Below are positions 42,477-52,164 of a stretch of DNA of 64,000 bases, piece by piece. Under the pieces are notes generated by a model. It was not told the origin of the DNA. It worked only from the letters and a program-made list of their open reading frames with translations, and made no database searches. Source of the stretch: Pomphorhynchus laevis (lineage: Eukaryota > Acanthocephala > Palaeacanthocephala > Echinorhynchida > Pomphorhynchidae); the NCBI GenBank assembly GCA_012934845.2, contig WNNJ02003079.1, positions 26,155 to 90,154 of the forward strand. The letters are read 5' to 3'. The stretch's first letter is position 1; each line of letters starts with the position of its first letter. The position numbers and the translations under genes are program-made.

Positions 42477-42559
42477 GCAACATCTGAATTATCATTCAGA
42501 TATTACATTTGCAACATTTGAATGATAATTCAGATGTTGCAACATTTGAATGATAATTC
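42477..42559. repeat. 22-bp perfect inverted repeat with an extra half-unit
   Basis: The arm GCAACATCTGAATTATCATT (plus CA) at 42,477-42,498 is perfectly complementary to 42,519-42,540, with a 20-base loop. AACATTTGAATGATAATTC recurs immediately at 42,541-42,559. It may be a foldback/MITE-like remnant. Confidence 0.7.
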
Positions 42560-43492
42560 GTGACAAACAGATGTTAAAACTACAATAACGACTGCGTAAC
42601 TAATAATAAAGATTTTTTTATAACAGAACAAATCAGGATTAAAATATGTTAATTCATGCATAAATGAAAAATGTTATAGTAGAAAAATACAGCAATAACA
42701 TACGATTTCAGTTGACTCGTCTTCTATAATGACGGGCAATGGGGATCAGATTTCTCCAGTCTACACCAGTTCGCCGCCTTTCATCTGAATTAATCAGGGT
42801 ATATCATACACCGAGGGTACAGTCGATGCGGACAATGGTTGGCAATTGGGAGATAAAGAGTTCGAGAAACATTGGTCTTTGCTCCGGGGAACGTTCTATA
42901 GAAACAAATATTAATTCCGAGATTGCTCAGGTACCCCAGAGGTACATCTGGGCTTTCTCACTGAATGACAGGTGCTTAGCCAGTTTTGGGACCCATATAG
43001 CTTTATTCAGTACACATTTGAATTTAATCAAGTATGGTACTATCGACTATTTAACCGTAATAGTACACCCCAGGTATTTTACTCGATGTGTAAAGGTAGG
43101 GAGTGGTTGATTGTTCAATAAAAAAAGAGATGTGAGATTGCCAATCTTTTTAGTTTCTTTCTTTTTTCGGGTGCCATTAAAAACAACCACCTGCGATTTA
43201 GTGGAGTTGAGAATAAGATTGAACGGTGGTAATTGGTCTTTCGATCTTGAAAAGTAGCGGCTGATCACCGAGACTACATATATGCACTTGCGTCCAGAAA
43301 ACAGGGCTATTGTATCATCAGCGTATACAATTAGATGTTGATCGCGTTTAAATATCTTAAAGATCACGATAGAAGCAGCAAGATATAAGATATTATTATT
43401 AAACCACTAGACCTTACAGATCGTGAGTTACAACATCAAGAAGACGAAAATAAAGTCAAATCAAAGTGAAATAGCAAAATGAGTCCAGGAAA

Positions 43493-44428
43493 TCAATTCT
43501 GAGCCACCATTTCCAGTTCTTGTCTCCATCTTCTTTTAAATCTCCGCCAGCCAATGTTCGAGTAGCTGAATAGTATTTTCTTGGCATCGTCTTCGATCGT
43601 TCTCTTTAGATTCTTACGAACACCGCCTCTGGGGCGTCGCCAGGATTCTTCCGGGTCCAAGTACAGAGATAACTTTGGGAGTCTATCTCTTTGCATCCGA
43701 AGTACATGGCCCAGATAGCGCAGTCTATTTTTCCTAATCAAATTAGACACGGAGACGTCGAGTGAACATCGAGAATACACTTCTGCGTTCGATACATGAT
43801 CGAGTGGATTGACTTTTGTAATTCTACGTAGACATCGTCGCTCAAAAACAGCAAGTTGATTATTTGTTGTAAGTTTTTCAGGCCAGCACTCGGATCCATA
43901 CAGTAGTACTGGACGAACAATAGACGAATATATTCGGATCTTTGTTTTAATAGATACATTATTATCACGCCAGAGGGAGTTTAGACGCGAAAAGGCGAAG
44001 CCAGCCTTTATTATCCGGATTCGAATGTCGTAGTCACATCGGCAGTCTACGGAAAACACTGATCCAAGATAGGTGAAAGATTGTACCTGTTCAATAGTTA
44101 TACCATCAATAATAACTGAGCACGAATGGGAGTTTATGGCGAGTAGTTTACATTTCGGTAAGTTAAGGAATAACCCATATTTCTTTGCTGTCTCGCCTAT
44201 GCGGGTTGCTGTACGTTGCGCATCCTCAAATGATTCTGACAGTACGACTACATCATCCGCGTACGTCAGATCAGAAAGCAGCATATTGCTAGGATGCAGG
44301 CGTATACCTTCACTGTGCAGGTCGAGCGTTTCCCATAGGAGATGATCGATGAGAATGTTAAATAATTCTGGTGATAGTACTCCCCCTGTCGAACACCTGT
44401 ACTGACAGGAAACGGAATTCCAGTACAA
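43493..44428 (-). CDS. RTE-2 reverse transcriptase, C-terminal half
   Basis: A 311-codon frame: GGVLSPELFNILIDHLLWE, LLSDLTYADDVVVLSESF (catalytic DD), GLFLNLPKCKLLAINSHS, SFTYLGSVFSVDC, SIVRPVLLYGSECWPEKL, ERRCLRRITKVNPLDHVSN, NRLRYLGHVLRMQRDRLP, and RRPRGGVRKNLKRT. This is the standard RTE-type palm end and C-terminal domain with intact YADD. A frameshift at about 44,390-44,430, in the box before GGVLSP, separates it from the N-terminal half. Confidence 0.88.
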   Translation of the reverse strand: MYWNSVSCQYRCSTGGVLSPELFNILIDHLLWETLDLHSEGIRLHPSNMLLSDLTYADDVVVLSESFEDAQRTATRIGETAKKYGLFLNLPKCKLLAINSHSCSVIIDGITIEQVQSFTYLGSVFSVDCRCDYDIRIRIIKAGFAFSRLNSLWRDNNVSIKTKIRIYSSIVRPVLLYGSECWPEKLTTNNQLAVFERRCLRRITKVNPLDHVSNAEVYSRCSLDVSVSNLIRKNRLRYLGHVLRMQRDRLPKLSLYLDPEESWRRPRGGVRKNLKRTIEDDAKKILFSYSNIGWRRFKRRWRQELEMVAQN

Positions 44429-45042
44429 CCGTATTCGCGCACGACTGACACAGTATTTTCATACATTGCACCGATAAGTTCACACAAGTGTTTAGGAATG
44501 CCTAAGGTATGGAGGAGCTTCCAGATGAATAGTCGATTAACTTGGTCAAACGCCGACTCGAAATCCAAAAATAGTAATATTAACGGTTGTTGATACTCTT
44601 GACGGACATCCATCAGAACGCGAAGGGTGAATATATGATCAATGCATCCTCGATTTGGTCTAAATCCAGCTTGATTTTCTCTTGTTTGAATTTGCCGTAA
44701 CGGCCTAATTCTGTTCAGAATTATGCCTTCCATAATTTTATACACTACAGGTAGGAGAGATATAGGTCGATAATTCGAGCATAATAAAGCATCCCCCTTC
44801 TTCAGTATTGGAATTATAACTGAAGTTTGCCAGTCCATGGGAACCTGATTGTGATTCCAGATACATTGGAACAAATCGGTCAAATATTCAACAACTTTAG
44901 GACCACCATATTTGAGAAATTCTGGATGTATTTGATCATGTCCCGCAGATTTTCCGCATTTCAGTGTATTAATTATTTGACTGACCTCAATACTTGATGG
45001 GAGTTGCCGTCGATTTCTAACACTTCTGTATGCATAGTACAT
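44266..45042 (-). CDS. RTE-2 reverse transcriptase, N-terminal half
   Basis: A 258-codon frame with IEVSQIINTLKCGKSAGHDQ and IHPEFLKYGG (GKSAG-D box), VPMDWQTSVIIPILKKGD, CSNYRPISLLPVVYKIMEG, RENQAGFRPNRGCIDHIF, LILLFLDFESAFDQVNR (catalytic Asp) and FPVSTGVRQG. After VRQG the frame runs out of homology because of the frameshift near 44,400. It follows the endonuclease frame with a short overlap in another phase. Confidence 0.88.
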   Translation of the reverse strand: MYYAYRSVRNRRQLPSSIEVSQIINTLKCGKSAGHDQIHPEFLKYGGPKVVEYLTDLFQCIWNHNQVPMDWQTSVIIPILKKGDALLCSNYRPISLLPVVYKIMEGIILNRIRPLRQIQTRENQAGFRPNRGCIDHIFTLRVLMDVRQEYQQPLILLFLDFESAFDQVNRLFIWKLLHTLGIPKHLCELIGAMYENTVSVVREYGCTGIPFPVSTGVRQGEYYHQNYLTFSSIISYGKRSTCTVKVYACILAICCFLI

Positions 45043-46610
45043 ACTTGGCGACTCCAGGATTTGTCATTACTACATGAGTTTGTTGAAGTGTCTGTCCTCT
45101 TGTAGAGATTTGTGAAATGAGCTCTCCAGCGTTCTAACCGTGCAGACTTTTCGAATATTTTATGTGACATATCGATATTCCACAACCCTGTGACTCCACT
45201 CTGCTGTGTAGGTGTGTAGTATCTTCTTATGAGACCAAAGAACTTACGCGCATTACCATTGTTAGCTGCCTTTTGGGCTTGGTTTGAAAGTTTTGTCCAG
45301 TATTCCTCTTTATCATGACGTATACTGGCGCGTAATTTGCGAGTAAGAGTGGTCGTCTCTACGTTATTTCCTGCAGCCATGCTTAACTTTCTTTGTTCGG
45401 ATATCATTATAGATGTTGCACTTATCCAATCGTTCCTACGACTTTTGCGATAAGGAAGAATATCATGAGCCGAAGAACATAGTGCGTTCTTGAGTGTTGA
45501 CCATCGTTCACCAATCTGACAAACATCTTCATTTCCATCCGATACTGGTAAAAACTTAAACTCAAGCTTGCGTGATACACTGATAATGAATCTACTACGT
45601 ATGTAGTCGTTTTCTAGTAGCCGTACTTCTGGTTGTATTAACTTTGACCTTTGTGACTTGGGTTTGAATGTTGCTTCAATATCCATTATTACTAGCGAGT
45701 GGTCTGTCAATACATCAATTCCCCAATACGAACGGCAGTTTGTGATGGCTTTTCTACATCGTAGACGAACCAGAATAAAGTCAATTTGATTGCGGTCCTC
45801 GCCGTTAGGATATGTCCATGTTACTAGATGCCTTTTCCGGTGCTGGAAGCAAGTGTTCATAGCTATCAAACGATGCATGTACATCAAATCAAGCAGTTTG
45901 TTACCGTTTGCACACATTTTGCCAATTCCATGTTTTCCAACAAAGGGTGCGGTCAATTCACCTGACCTAAGTTGAGCATTGAAGTCGCCGGCGACCACAA
46001 GAAAATCACGTGAAGGAATTGTCAGTAAAACTTCATCAAGTTTCTGATAAAATTCATCAATTTTTACCGGAATTGTAGCATTTGTTGGGCCATATGCACA
46101 GATGACAGTCCAGTATGAATTTTTGCCTCTCAGTCGTACATAAGCTAATCTGTCGCTAACTGGACTCCAGTCAATCAAGTAGGGCATAATAGATGGCCGA
46201 ATCAGAATGGCTACACCACGTTGACCGGAACCATCCGTGGGTCCAGAAAAGAGCATTGTATAGTATCGTGAGCTGTCAGGGACACCGACGTTGACCGACC
46301 CAGCATCTGGAATCCGGCACTCAGTTGCACAGCATATGTCAATGTTACGGATATCTAGAGTTCTGGCCAATAAGATCGTTTGAGCGGGTTGTAATAGTGT
46401 TCTTACATTTATAGTCGCAATCTTCAACTTTTTGTTTCGTAAGGGTGATTTTGGAAGATGATTTTCCTCCCTGGTCAGGCACTCAGGGATCGCATGACTA
46501 GTCGGACTCACAAAATTAGTTTGATCGGGAGTTGTTTGCATTTTTTGCATATGTAGTTTCTTCGTGTTTACTTTCATTGATGTTTGTTGTTGTAGGCTGG
46601 GATACCACAT
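44973..46610 (-). CDS. RTE-2 AP-like endonuclease and linker (545-codon open frame)
   Basis: Starts near 46,610 (MWYPSLQQQTS). Endonuclease motifs: KLKIATINVRTLLQPAQ (Asn), IDICCATECRIPD (Glu), GVAILIRPSIMPYL, WTVICAYGPTNAT, DFLVVAGDFNAQLR (Asp/Asn metal site), KLLDLMYMHRL, HLVTWTYPNGEDRNQ, IDFILVRLR, and VLTDHSLVIMDIE (terminal DH). The linker before the RT, with ARKFFGLIRRYYTP and WRAHFTNLYKR, is typical of RTE elements. It is fully open, so RTE-2 is relatively young. The nuclease nicks the insertion site. Confidence 0.9.
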   Translation of the reverse strand: MWYPSLQQQTSMKVNTKKLHMQKMQTTPDQTNFVSPTSHAIPECLTREENHLPKSPLRNKKLKIATINVRTLLQPAQTILLARTLDIRNIDICCATECRIPDAGSVNVGVPDSSRYYTMLFSGPTDGSGQRGVAILIRPSIMPYLIDWSPVSDRLAYVRLRGKNSYWTVICAYGPTNATIPVKIDEFYQKLDEVLLTIPSRDFLVVAGDFNAQLRSGELTAPFVGKHGIGKMCANGNKLLDLMYMHRLIAMNTCFQHRKRHLVTWTYPNGEDRNQIDFILVRLRCRKAITNCRSYWGIDVLTDHSLVIMDIEATFKPKSQRSKLIQPEVRLLENDYIRSRFIISVSRKLEFKFLPVSDGNEDVCQIGERWSTLKNALCSSAHDILPYRKSRRNDWISATSIMISEQRKLSMAAGNNVETTTLTRKLRASIRHDKEEYWTKLSNQAQKAANNGNARKFFGLIRRYYTPTQQSGVTGLWNIDMSHKIFEKSARLERWRAHFTNLYKRTDTSTNSCSNDKSWSRQVCTMHTEVLEIDGNSHQVLRSVK

Positions 46611-46614
46611 GAGT

Positions 46615-46879
46615 TCGCCACACTCAAGGGGGCAAGTCCTTATTTAATGGCGGGACAATCTCGCCATGTTAATATGCTAGCCCGTATTTGGTTGATGGTA
46701 TTTTTTAGGAATCAAGAGTGCCAACTCTGAATCCGCCACCGTCATAGCACATTCACTAATTGTCCGCGACTACTTATTCGTCAAACCGTTGTTTGCTTAT
46801 GTCGTAGCTAACCTCCATATCTGAAGGCTCTTCCCCTATCCGCAACCCGGGGACGCGCTTGATAGCCCTAGCTAGGCCC
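46615..46879 (-). promoter_or_regulatory. RTE-2 5' leader, related to the RTE-1 leader
   Basis: Minus-strand start GGGCCTAGCTAGGGCTATC at the target duplication, then GCGCGTCCCCGGGTTGCGG, ATAGGGGAAG, and hairpin CCTTCA-GATA-TGGAGG, then GTTAGCTACGACATAAGC and later CGCCATTAAATAAGGA. The same blocks appear in RTE-1 (11,590-11,911) in the same order. This probably contains the internal promoter. Confidence 0.55.
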
Positions 46880-48699
46880 AGATATAAGATAAGAGAAAGT
46901 GGGATTGCTTGAGGCACAACTGTAGTATTTATGTAGAACTGACGAGTATCAGGGTAGTCTTCATAAAAGAACCACTCGATGTACAGCAGTATCTCCATCC
47001 TGTTAACAATTCTCGCAAGCAACCCGAGGGACCTAAGAGAAGAGATAACAAAGGGAATTGAAACGCTGATAAATGCAGCGGAAAAATCAAGAAAATAACC
47101 ATGACGAGATGATGACTGTTGTCTGGACAGAACCGATGTTCCTTACAAACTGCAAAATGGATTGAGCCACCTTTGACAAACACATAGAAACTTTGTGAGA
47201 TTAAGTTACGCCTACTTAGATGATCGCAGATTCTACGAGCAAGCGCTTTTTCATAGATGGAAATGAAGCAGTTTTGTATCGAAATTGGGCATAAATCTTT
47301 GGGTATGATAGAGCTTTCTTCTTTGCTAAAAATATTCTGCGACTAATATAAATGCCGGCCCCATCCCATGGCGAGGCTAACAGAATAGTAGTGGCGACTT
47401 CTCTTCTCTGATCAACGGTCAAAAGTTGACAGACACGAGAAGACAATGGGCATGGGATCTGGAGGTGTTCGGAACAACTCCAGCTGTTCAGGATATCGGT
47501 AATCGATAAACTCCTGCTTCTAAAGTCTTTCCAAGGCGGGATTAGTTGAGAAGATTTAGTGGCTCGATAATTATGTAGGGTTAGTGACACTTCCAAAACT
47601 TTGTCAAGACCTAAACTGCCAATCCAACCTGATGCCCTATCCTTCCAACATATAAACTTCTTCTTGAATATATTTCAGAAGGAATATTGAGATGGATTAA
47701 GACGAGTAATGCTCGCTCTATCTATACTAAGCTGGAACCTATACCTAGTGCTTCAGTATTCTTTCGAGAGAGCCTGCTTGAGGGAAAGTAAGGCGTAGTA
47801 AGGTTTAGCATTTTAGCTAGAACTTTAAATTTCGTTGAAGTGGAATTAAATAAACTAACTTTATAGGTGGTCGAAGGTATTGCGGTAGCTTGCGAAGAGA
47901 GATAGGAATTTAATCGAGTCAAACTTGCATTTATACCACTGAGAAAAGTTGGTACGCTGCATGGAAGAAGGCTACTCGGATTGGATCAAAGTGAAATCTA
48001 ATCCTCAGCAGCGCGTCTTCCTCTAACCACAAGCGAAGTAAGTCATGCGAGGTGGACAGTTGTTGGCGCGACTGCTCAATACAGGTAGGCTTTAGCAGCC
48101 ACATCTCGTGTAGTAGTAGTACGTCGAGGAGTTTATTTGCTTTTGTGCAATGACAGGTGGGGGCTTGTGGTTTATGTATAAGATACAATTTATCCAACGA
48201 CCAGTTATGTCGTTGGAATCATCAAGTTACATGTCATAGTCTATACCCAATATATGGTCCAGGATGTCACGATTCTTGTGTATCTCTCTCGGTTGAATGT
48301 ACATATTGGTTATACTTATACGCTTGCTGTTCTTCCAGAGTGTTATCGCTAAACAACACATGACTGGATAAGAGTAGTTTAATAGGATGGATGATCTTAA
48401 ACAGGCATTTAACTAAGGTTAAAAGATTGAAAAAATGAGGATTAAGGTGGAGTTATGTACAGAGAAAAGTGTGAGGATATGTGCTTTGAAAGAAACCGAG
48501 TAATATCCTGGGAAGACCGGTTCGATTTATTTCTTGAATAGAAATAAACAATTGAATTCTATAGCATTGTAAGTTAAGGGCATAATACGAAATTGATTAT
48601 CAAATGGTATAGTTTAAAATAGCCTTGACTATCAAAAGCTAAAACAGTATATGTTCACTAAGTATAATTTGTGACAACACTTAACGATTTTCATGCATC

Positions 48700-49800
48700 G
48701 TTCTAACAAATAATTTGCTGAAAAAGTACATGTTCAAACAAAAAGTAGAATTTGTTTATCGCCTGATGAACAAATTGTGTTTTGAAATAATTAAAGACTT
48801 AAATATTTTGATAAATCAAAATTATTTAAAAGTAGAGACATATATATTTAGAAAAATAAAAGGTGTTCCAATGGGAGGTAATAGTAGCCCAATTATAGCT
48901 GATTTATTTTTAAGCTTTATAGAATATGAATTTTGTTCATAACTGTTTAAAAAATAAATCTAAATTATATAAAGATACGAAATATGTTTCGATATATTGA
49001 TGATATATGTGTATTTAACTATAACAATTTTTATTCAATAAACGAACAAATTTATCCAGGTAGCCCTCTTTATAATGAAATCAATATTAATTACAAATAA
49101 AGTATATATCTATATATAAACATTAAATTAACATCTAGTCATTTATATCGTAAAGATGACATATTTAAATGAACAAAACATTTTTGCGTGAGCATTCATG
49201 CATACCATATAATATAAAATATAATACATTAAATAATGAAATTTTAGGAATTGCCATAATATGTAATGATATTGGCTTTCTTGAAAATCATTTAAATAAT
49301 TTAATAGATGCATATTTTAAACTAGGTTACTATAAAATACCATCAAACAGAAAATAGTAAAATATATAAATCAACACAATAATATTAAAAATAAATTTAA
49401 AATCATTAGAGGAAACGTTTTTATAGATTGATAATAAATAACATAATTTGTAATAGAATAAGATCCCTATAAAAAGCAAATTTCATCAGAGGAAATACGT
49501 CATTAGCATGTATTTGGCTCCACTGTTTGGTTGATGAATATACGCCGAAACATAATAACATACAAGTTCCTTCTGATGACCTCTAATCCTTATTTTAATG
49601 CATCTGTTATTTATTATTTGATTCACATAAATTGACTTTTATTTTAAATTTCAATTTTTTATTTTAACTTGATATAAATTATATAAAATCTACTATAACA
49701 ATTATTAATTATTTATTTAATTAGTTAAATTTTATTAAGCATTATTTTTAATTTATAAATAATATAAAATACGTAGACTCAGTTAGCTAATCTGATTCGT
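48700..49800 (+). mobile_element. Permuted Penelope-like element copy c, RT 3' half and 3' end
   Basis: Strongly 5'-truncated copy. It begins in the RT palm (KDLNILINQNYLKVETYIFR, KGVPMGGNSSPIIADLFLSF), continues through a recognisable RYIDDICVF region and the C-terminus (REHSCIPYNIKYNTLNNEIL), and ends at about 49,800 with the shared 3' terminus. Its structured 3' block lies at 49,455-49,600. It has several breaks and is more diverged than the copies at 12-14 and 21-23 kb. Confidence 0.8.
49455..49600 (+). ncRNA. PLE 3' UTR structured RNA, copy 3
   Basis: Diverged copy in which helix pairing is largely kept. CATCAG pairs with CTGATG and GGAA with TTCC in the main helix. AAATACGT pairs with ATGTATTT (one G-U). 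The outer AATAAG/CTTATT is kept. The CTGCTATG/CATAGCAG arm and the pseudoknot are weakened. Confidence 0.5.
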
Positions 49801-50440
49801 TAAATTATGTCGCTGTTCGGACTTGAATGGACAGAAGTACATATTAGCAGCAATGTGACGTCAACTTTGATTCGTTTGTTGTTTTAAATTATAATTACAT
49901 TTATGAATGCCTAATTTTAACATTTATGTGATGTTTATATGAATGAATGTAGAACGCCATGACATTGACTGTTTGATAAATTGACGTATTCATAACAAAT
50001 TTAGTTGCTCCGTATTCTTTTATCTACAATAATAAAAATTCATATCCAATTTCTTTTTACATGTAATTGTTGATTTTAGTTTAATCAATTGTAATGATTG
50101 ATTTGTGGTATAATCAATGGAAATTATTGGTTTGTAACTTAATCAAAAGTTGATTTTAGTTTCACAAATCAATTGTAATGATTGATTTGTGGTATAATCA
50201 ATGGAATTTATTGGTTTGTAACTTAATCAAAATTGATTTGTGTCTGTAGTTTTTATTGTAATATTAAGATGCTAAATCATCTAAGCACATTTCAAAATAA
50301 ATTTATCGTATTTAATGACATTACGCTTGATGCAATAGTAATACTGGCATTACTATTAATGTGTACAGAAAGCTGACAAATACATCGTTAATAACTATAA
50401 ACAACTAAGCATAATTAAAAAGCTAAATATAATAACAAAT
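49801..50440. repeat. Intergenic stretch with a two-copy 80-90 bp direct repeat
   Basis: GTTGATTTTAGTTT ... GATTGATTTGTGGTATAATC is repeated at 50,069-50,148 and 50,149-50,236, the second copy with a short insertion. No gene is seen. It lies between two convergent PLE copies (c on plus, d on minus). Confidence 0.65.
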
Positions 50441-52050
50441 AATGAATAATTGTTTGATAAGATTTTATATAATTTATATTTATAAAGTTGAAATTTAAAA
50501 TAAAAATCAAATTTGAATTGACTAATAAATAGCAGACGATGTATCAGAATAAGGATTATAGGTCAACAGGAGGAACTGCTATGTAATCCTGTTTCGCCCT
50601 CTATTCCTCGAACTAACCTATCAGCCGATTATATACATGCTAATAACGTATTTCCTTTGATTATATTTTATTTTCTAGTATCTTATTCTAATCCAAAGTA
50701 TATTGTTTATTATACATCCCAAAAGATTTCCGCGTAAGAAATTAAATTTATTTTAAATTATATTGTGTTGATTTATATATTTTACTTTTGACTGTGTAAT
50801 TATATTTTTATAGTATCCTAGTTCAAAATATGCATCTATTAAATAAATAAATGATTTTGATGAAAACCAATATCGTTACAAATTGTTGCAATACTTAAAA
50901 TTTCATTATTAAATTTATTATATTTTATATTATATAGTATGCATGAATGCTCATGCGAAAATATTTTTCTTTCAGTCATCCTTACGATATAAATTAGTAG
51001 TAATTTTAATTGATGTTAATTTAATGTTCATATCTAGATATATACCTTCTTTACCATCAATTTTAGTTTTATTAATAATAAGGCGACCAGGATAAATCTG
51101 GTAGCTTATCGAATAAAAATTATTAGAGTTTAATACACATATATCATCAATATATTGAAACATATATTTCATAACTTTAAATAATTTTGATTTTTTACAC
51201 AATTACGATCAAATTAATATTCTATAAAGCTCTTATATAAGTCAGCTTTAATTGGGATATTATTACCTCCTATTGGAACACCTTTTATTTGTCTAAATAT
51301 AGATGCCCCTACTCTTAAATAATTTTGGTTTATCAAAATATTTAAAGATTCTATTAATTCAATTTTATCCATATATCTATATTTATTTGATGGTTTATTT
51401 TTTAGATAGGCGTTATAGTTATTATAGCAAATATATGTATATCTTTTTCCGAATATAAGGTTAATTAATTTTACTAACGCTTCTTTAATATCTACTAAAT
51501 CTAGATTTGTATAAAGCGTACTAAAATCGTATGTATTTATATTTTGAAAATTTATTCCTTTTGTCTGTTCTAAAAATTCTTCTGTAGAATTAATACTGAG
51601 ATAGTGTTTTATACCAGTATTTATTTCGATTATCCTACAATATTGTTTGAAGTGTGTTTTAATTACTTTAATTATTTTATTCATATAGACAGAAATTGGT
51701 TTTAATGTGCATTTAAACGCACTACATATGAATCTAGGTTTTATTGGATTTTTATGTAATTTTGGATTCCAATATAATATAGGTATAGTTTTATTATCTG
51801 ATTCAATTTTTATAAACTTTTTATCCATTAGATAACAGTGTTTTGTAATAATTGTTTCTAAACTTTAATCACTACATTCATATGTTGTGTTTATATTTAA
51901 ATCATTATAATTAACTTCTTTTATCAGTATATAATAAAGCTTTTTGCATATGAACACAAAGTTATTACTAACTTTTTTAATAATTATTATTACATAGTTA
52001 TCCTTTAATTAAGTAAGTTCAGATACATATCTTTATTAATTAAAAGTAGC
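50440..52050 (-). mobile_element. Permuted Penelope-like element copy d (minus strand)
   Basis: Minus-strand RT frame at 51,828-51,214 (YWNPKLHKNPIKPRFICSAF; NTYDFSTLYTNLDLVDIKEA; QIKGVPIGGNNIPIKADLYK), continuing at 51,202-50,972 (YMFQYIDDICVLN; YLDMNIKLTS). It is truncated at the 5' side near 52,050. The structured 3' block is at 50,543-50,689 and the 3' UTR runs to about 50,440. It shows several breaks. It converges tail-to-tail with copy c, which makes a long inverted arrangement of PLE 3' ends. Confidence 0.82.
50543..50689 (-). ncRNA. PLE 3' UTR structured RNA, copy 4
   Basis: Minus-strand copy. Outer helix AGAATAAGA with a TTATTCT partner, TCAAAGGAA with TTCC and TTGA, hairpin AAATACGT/ATGTAT, and GCGAAAC and ACATAGCAG blocks are recognisable. 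Where the first copies have CTGATGA this copy has CTGTTGA, and the partner strand shows a matching change from ATCAG to TCAA. Confidence 0.5.
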
Positions 52051-52164
52051 ATTTGTGTATAAGCTGGATCATATACAACTCTGACCACCTCTTGATCTTG
52101 TGTGGTCATAAACCGAAGCTGATACCAGTGAATAATATAATATGGACAAAGATAATATAATATA

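Larger units (their letters stand above)
43393..46879 (-). mobile_element. RTE-type LINE 'RTE-2', near full length, with 12-bp target duplication
   Basis: Inserted in LINE-A copy 8. AGATATAAGATA lies at both 43,381-43,392 and 46,880-46,891, and occurs once in intact LINE-A copies. The element has a 5' leader (46,615-46,879), an endonuclease frame, an RT in two frames, and a 3' tail of TAA units at 43,393. Coding sequence is well diverged from RTE-1, but the leader is clearly related. The YGSECWP and SNAEVYSRC C-terminus resembles RTE elements of trematodes among others. Confidence 0.9.
42600..48520 (-). mobile_element. LINE-A copy 8, decayed, interrupted by RTE-2
   Basis: 3' tail TAATAATAAAG (plus-strand reading) lies at 42,601. 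RT 3' half remnants occupy 42,740-43,380 (DQHLIVYADDTIALFSGRK; FNLILNSTKSQVVVFNG). RT 5' half and linker occupy 46,892-47,920 (SITDILNSW; PLSSRVCQLLTVDQRREVA). Endonuclease remnants occupy 47,930-48,500. The two halves join across RTE-2 at AGATATAAGATA. Frame breaks are numerous. The 5' end is lost near 48,520. Confidence 0.8.
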
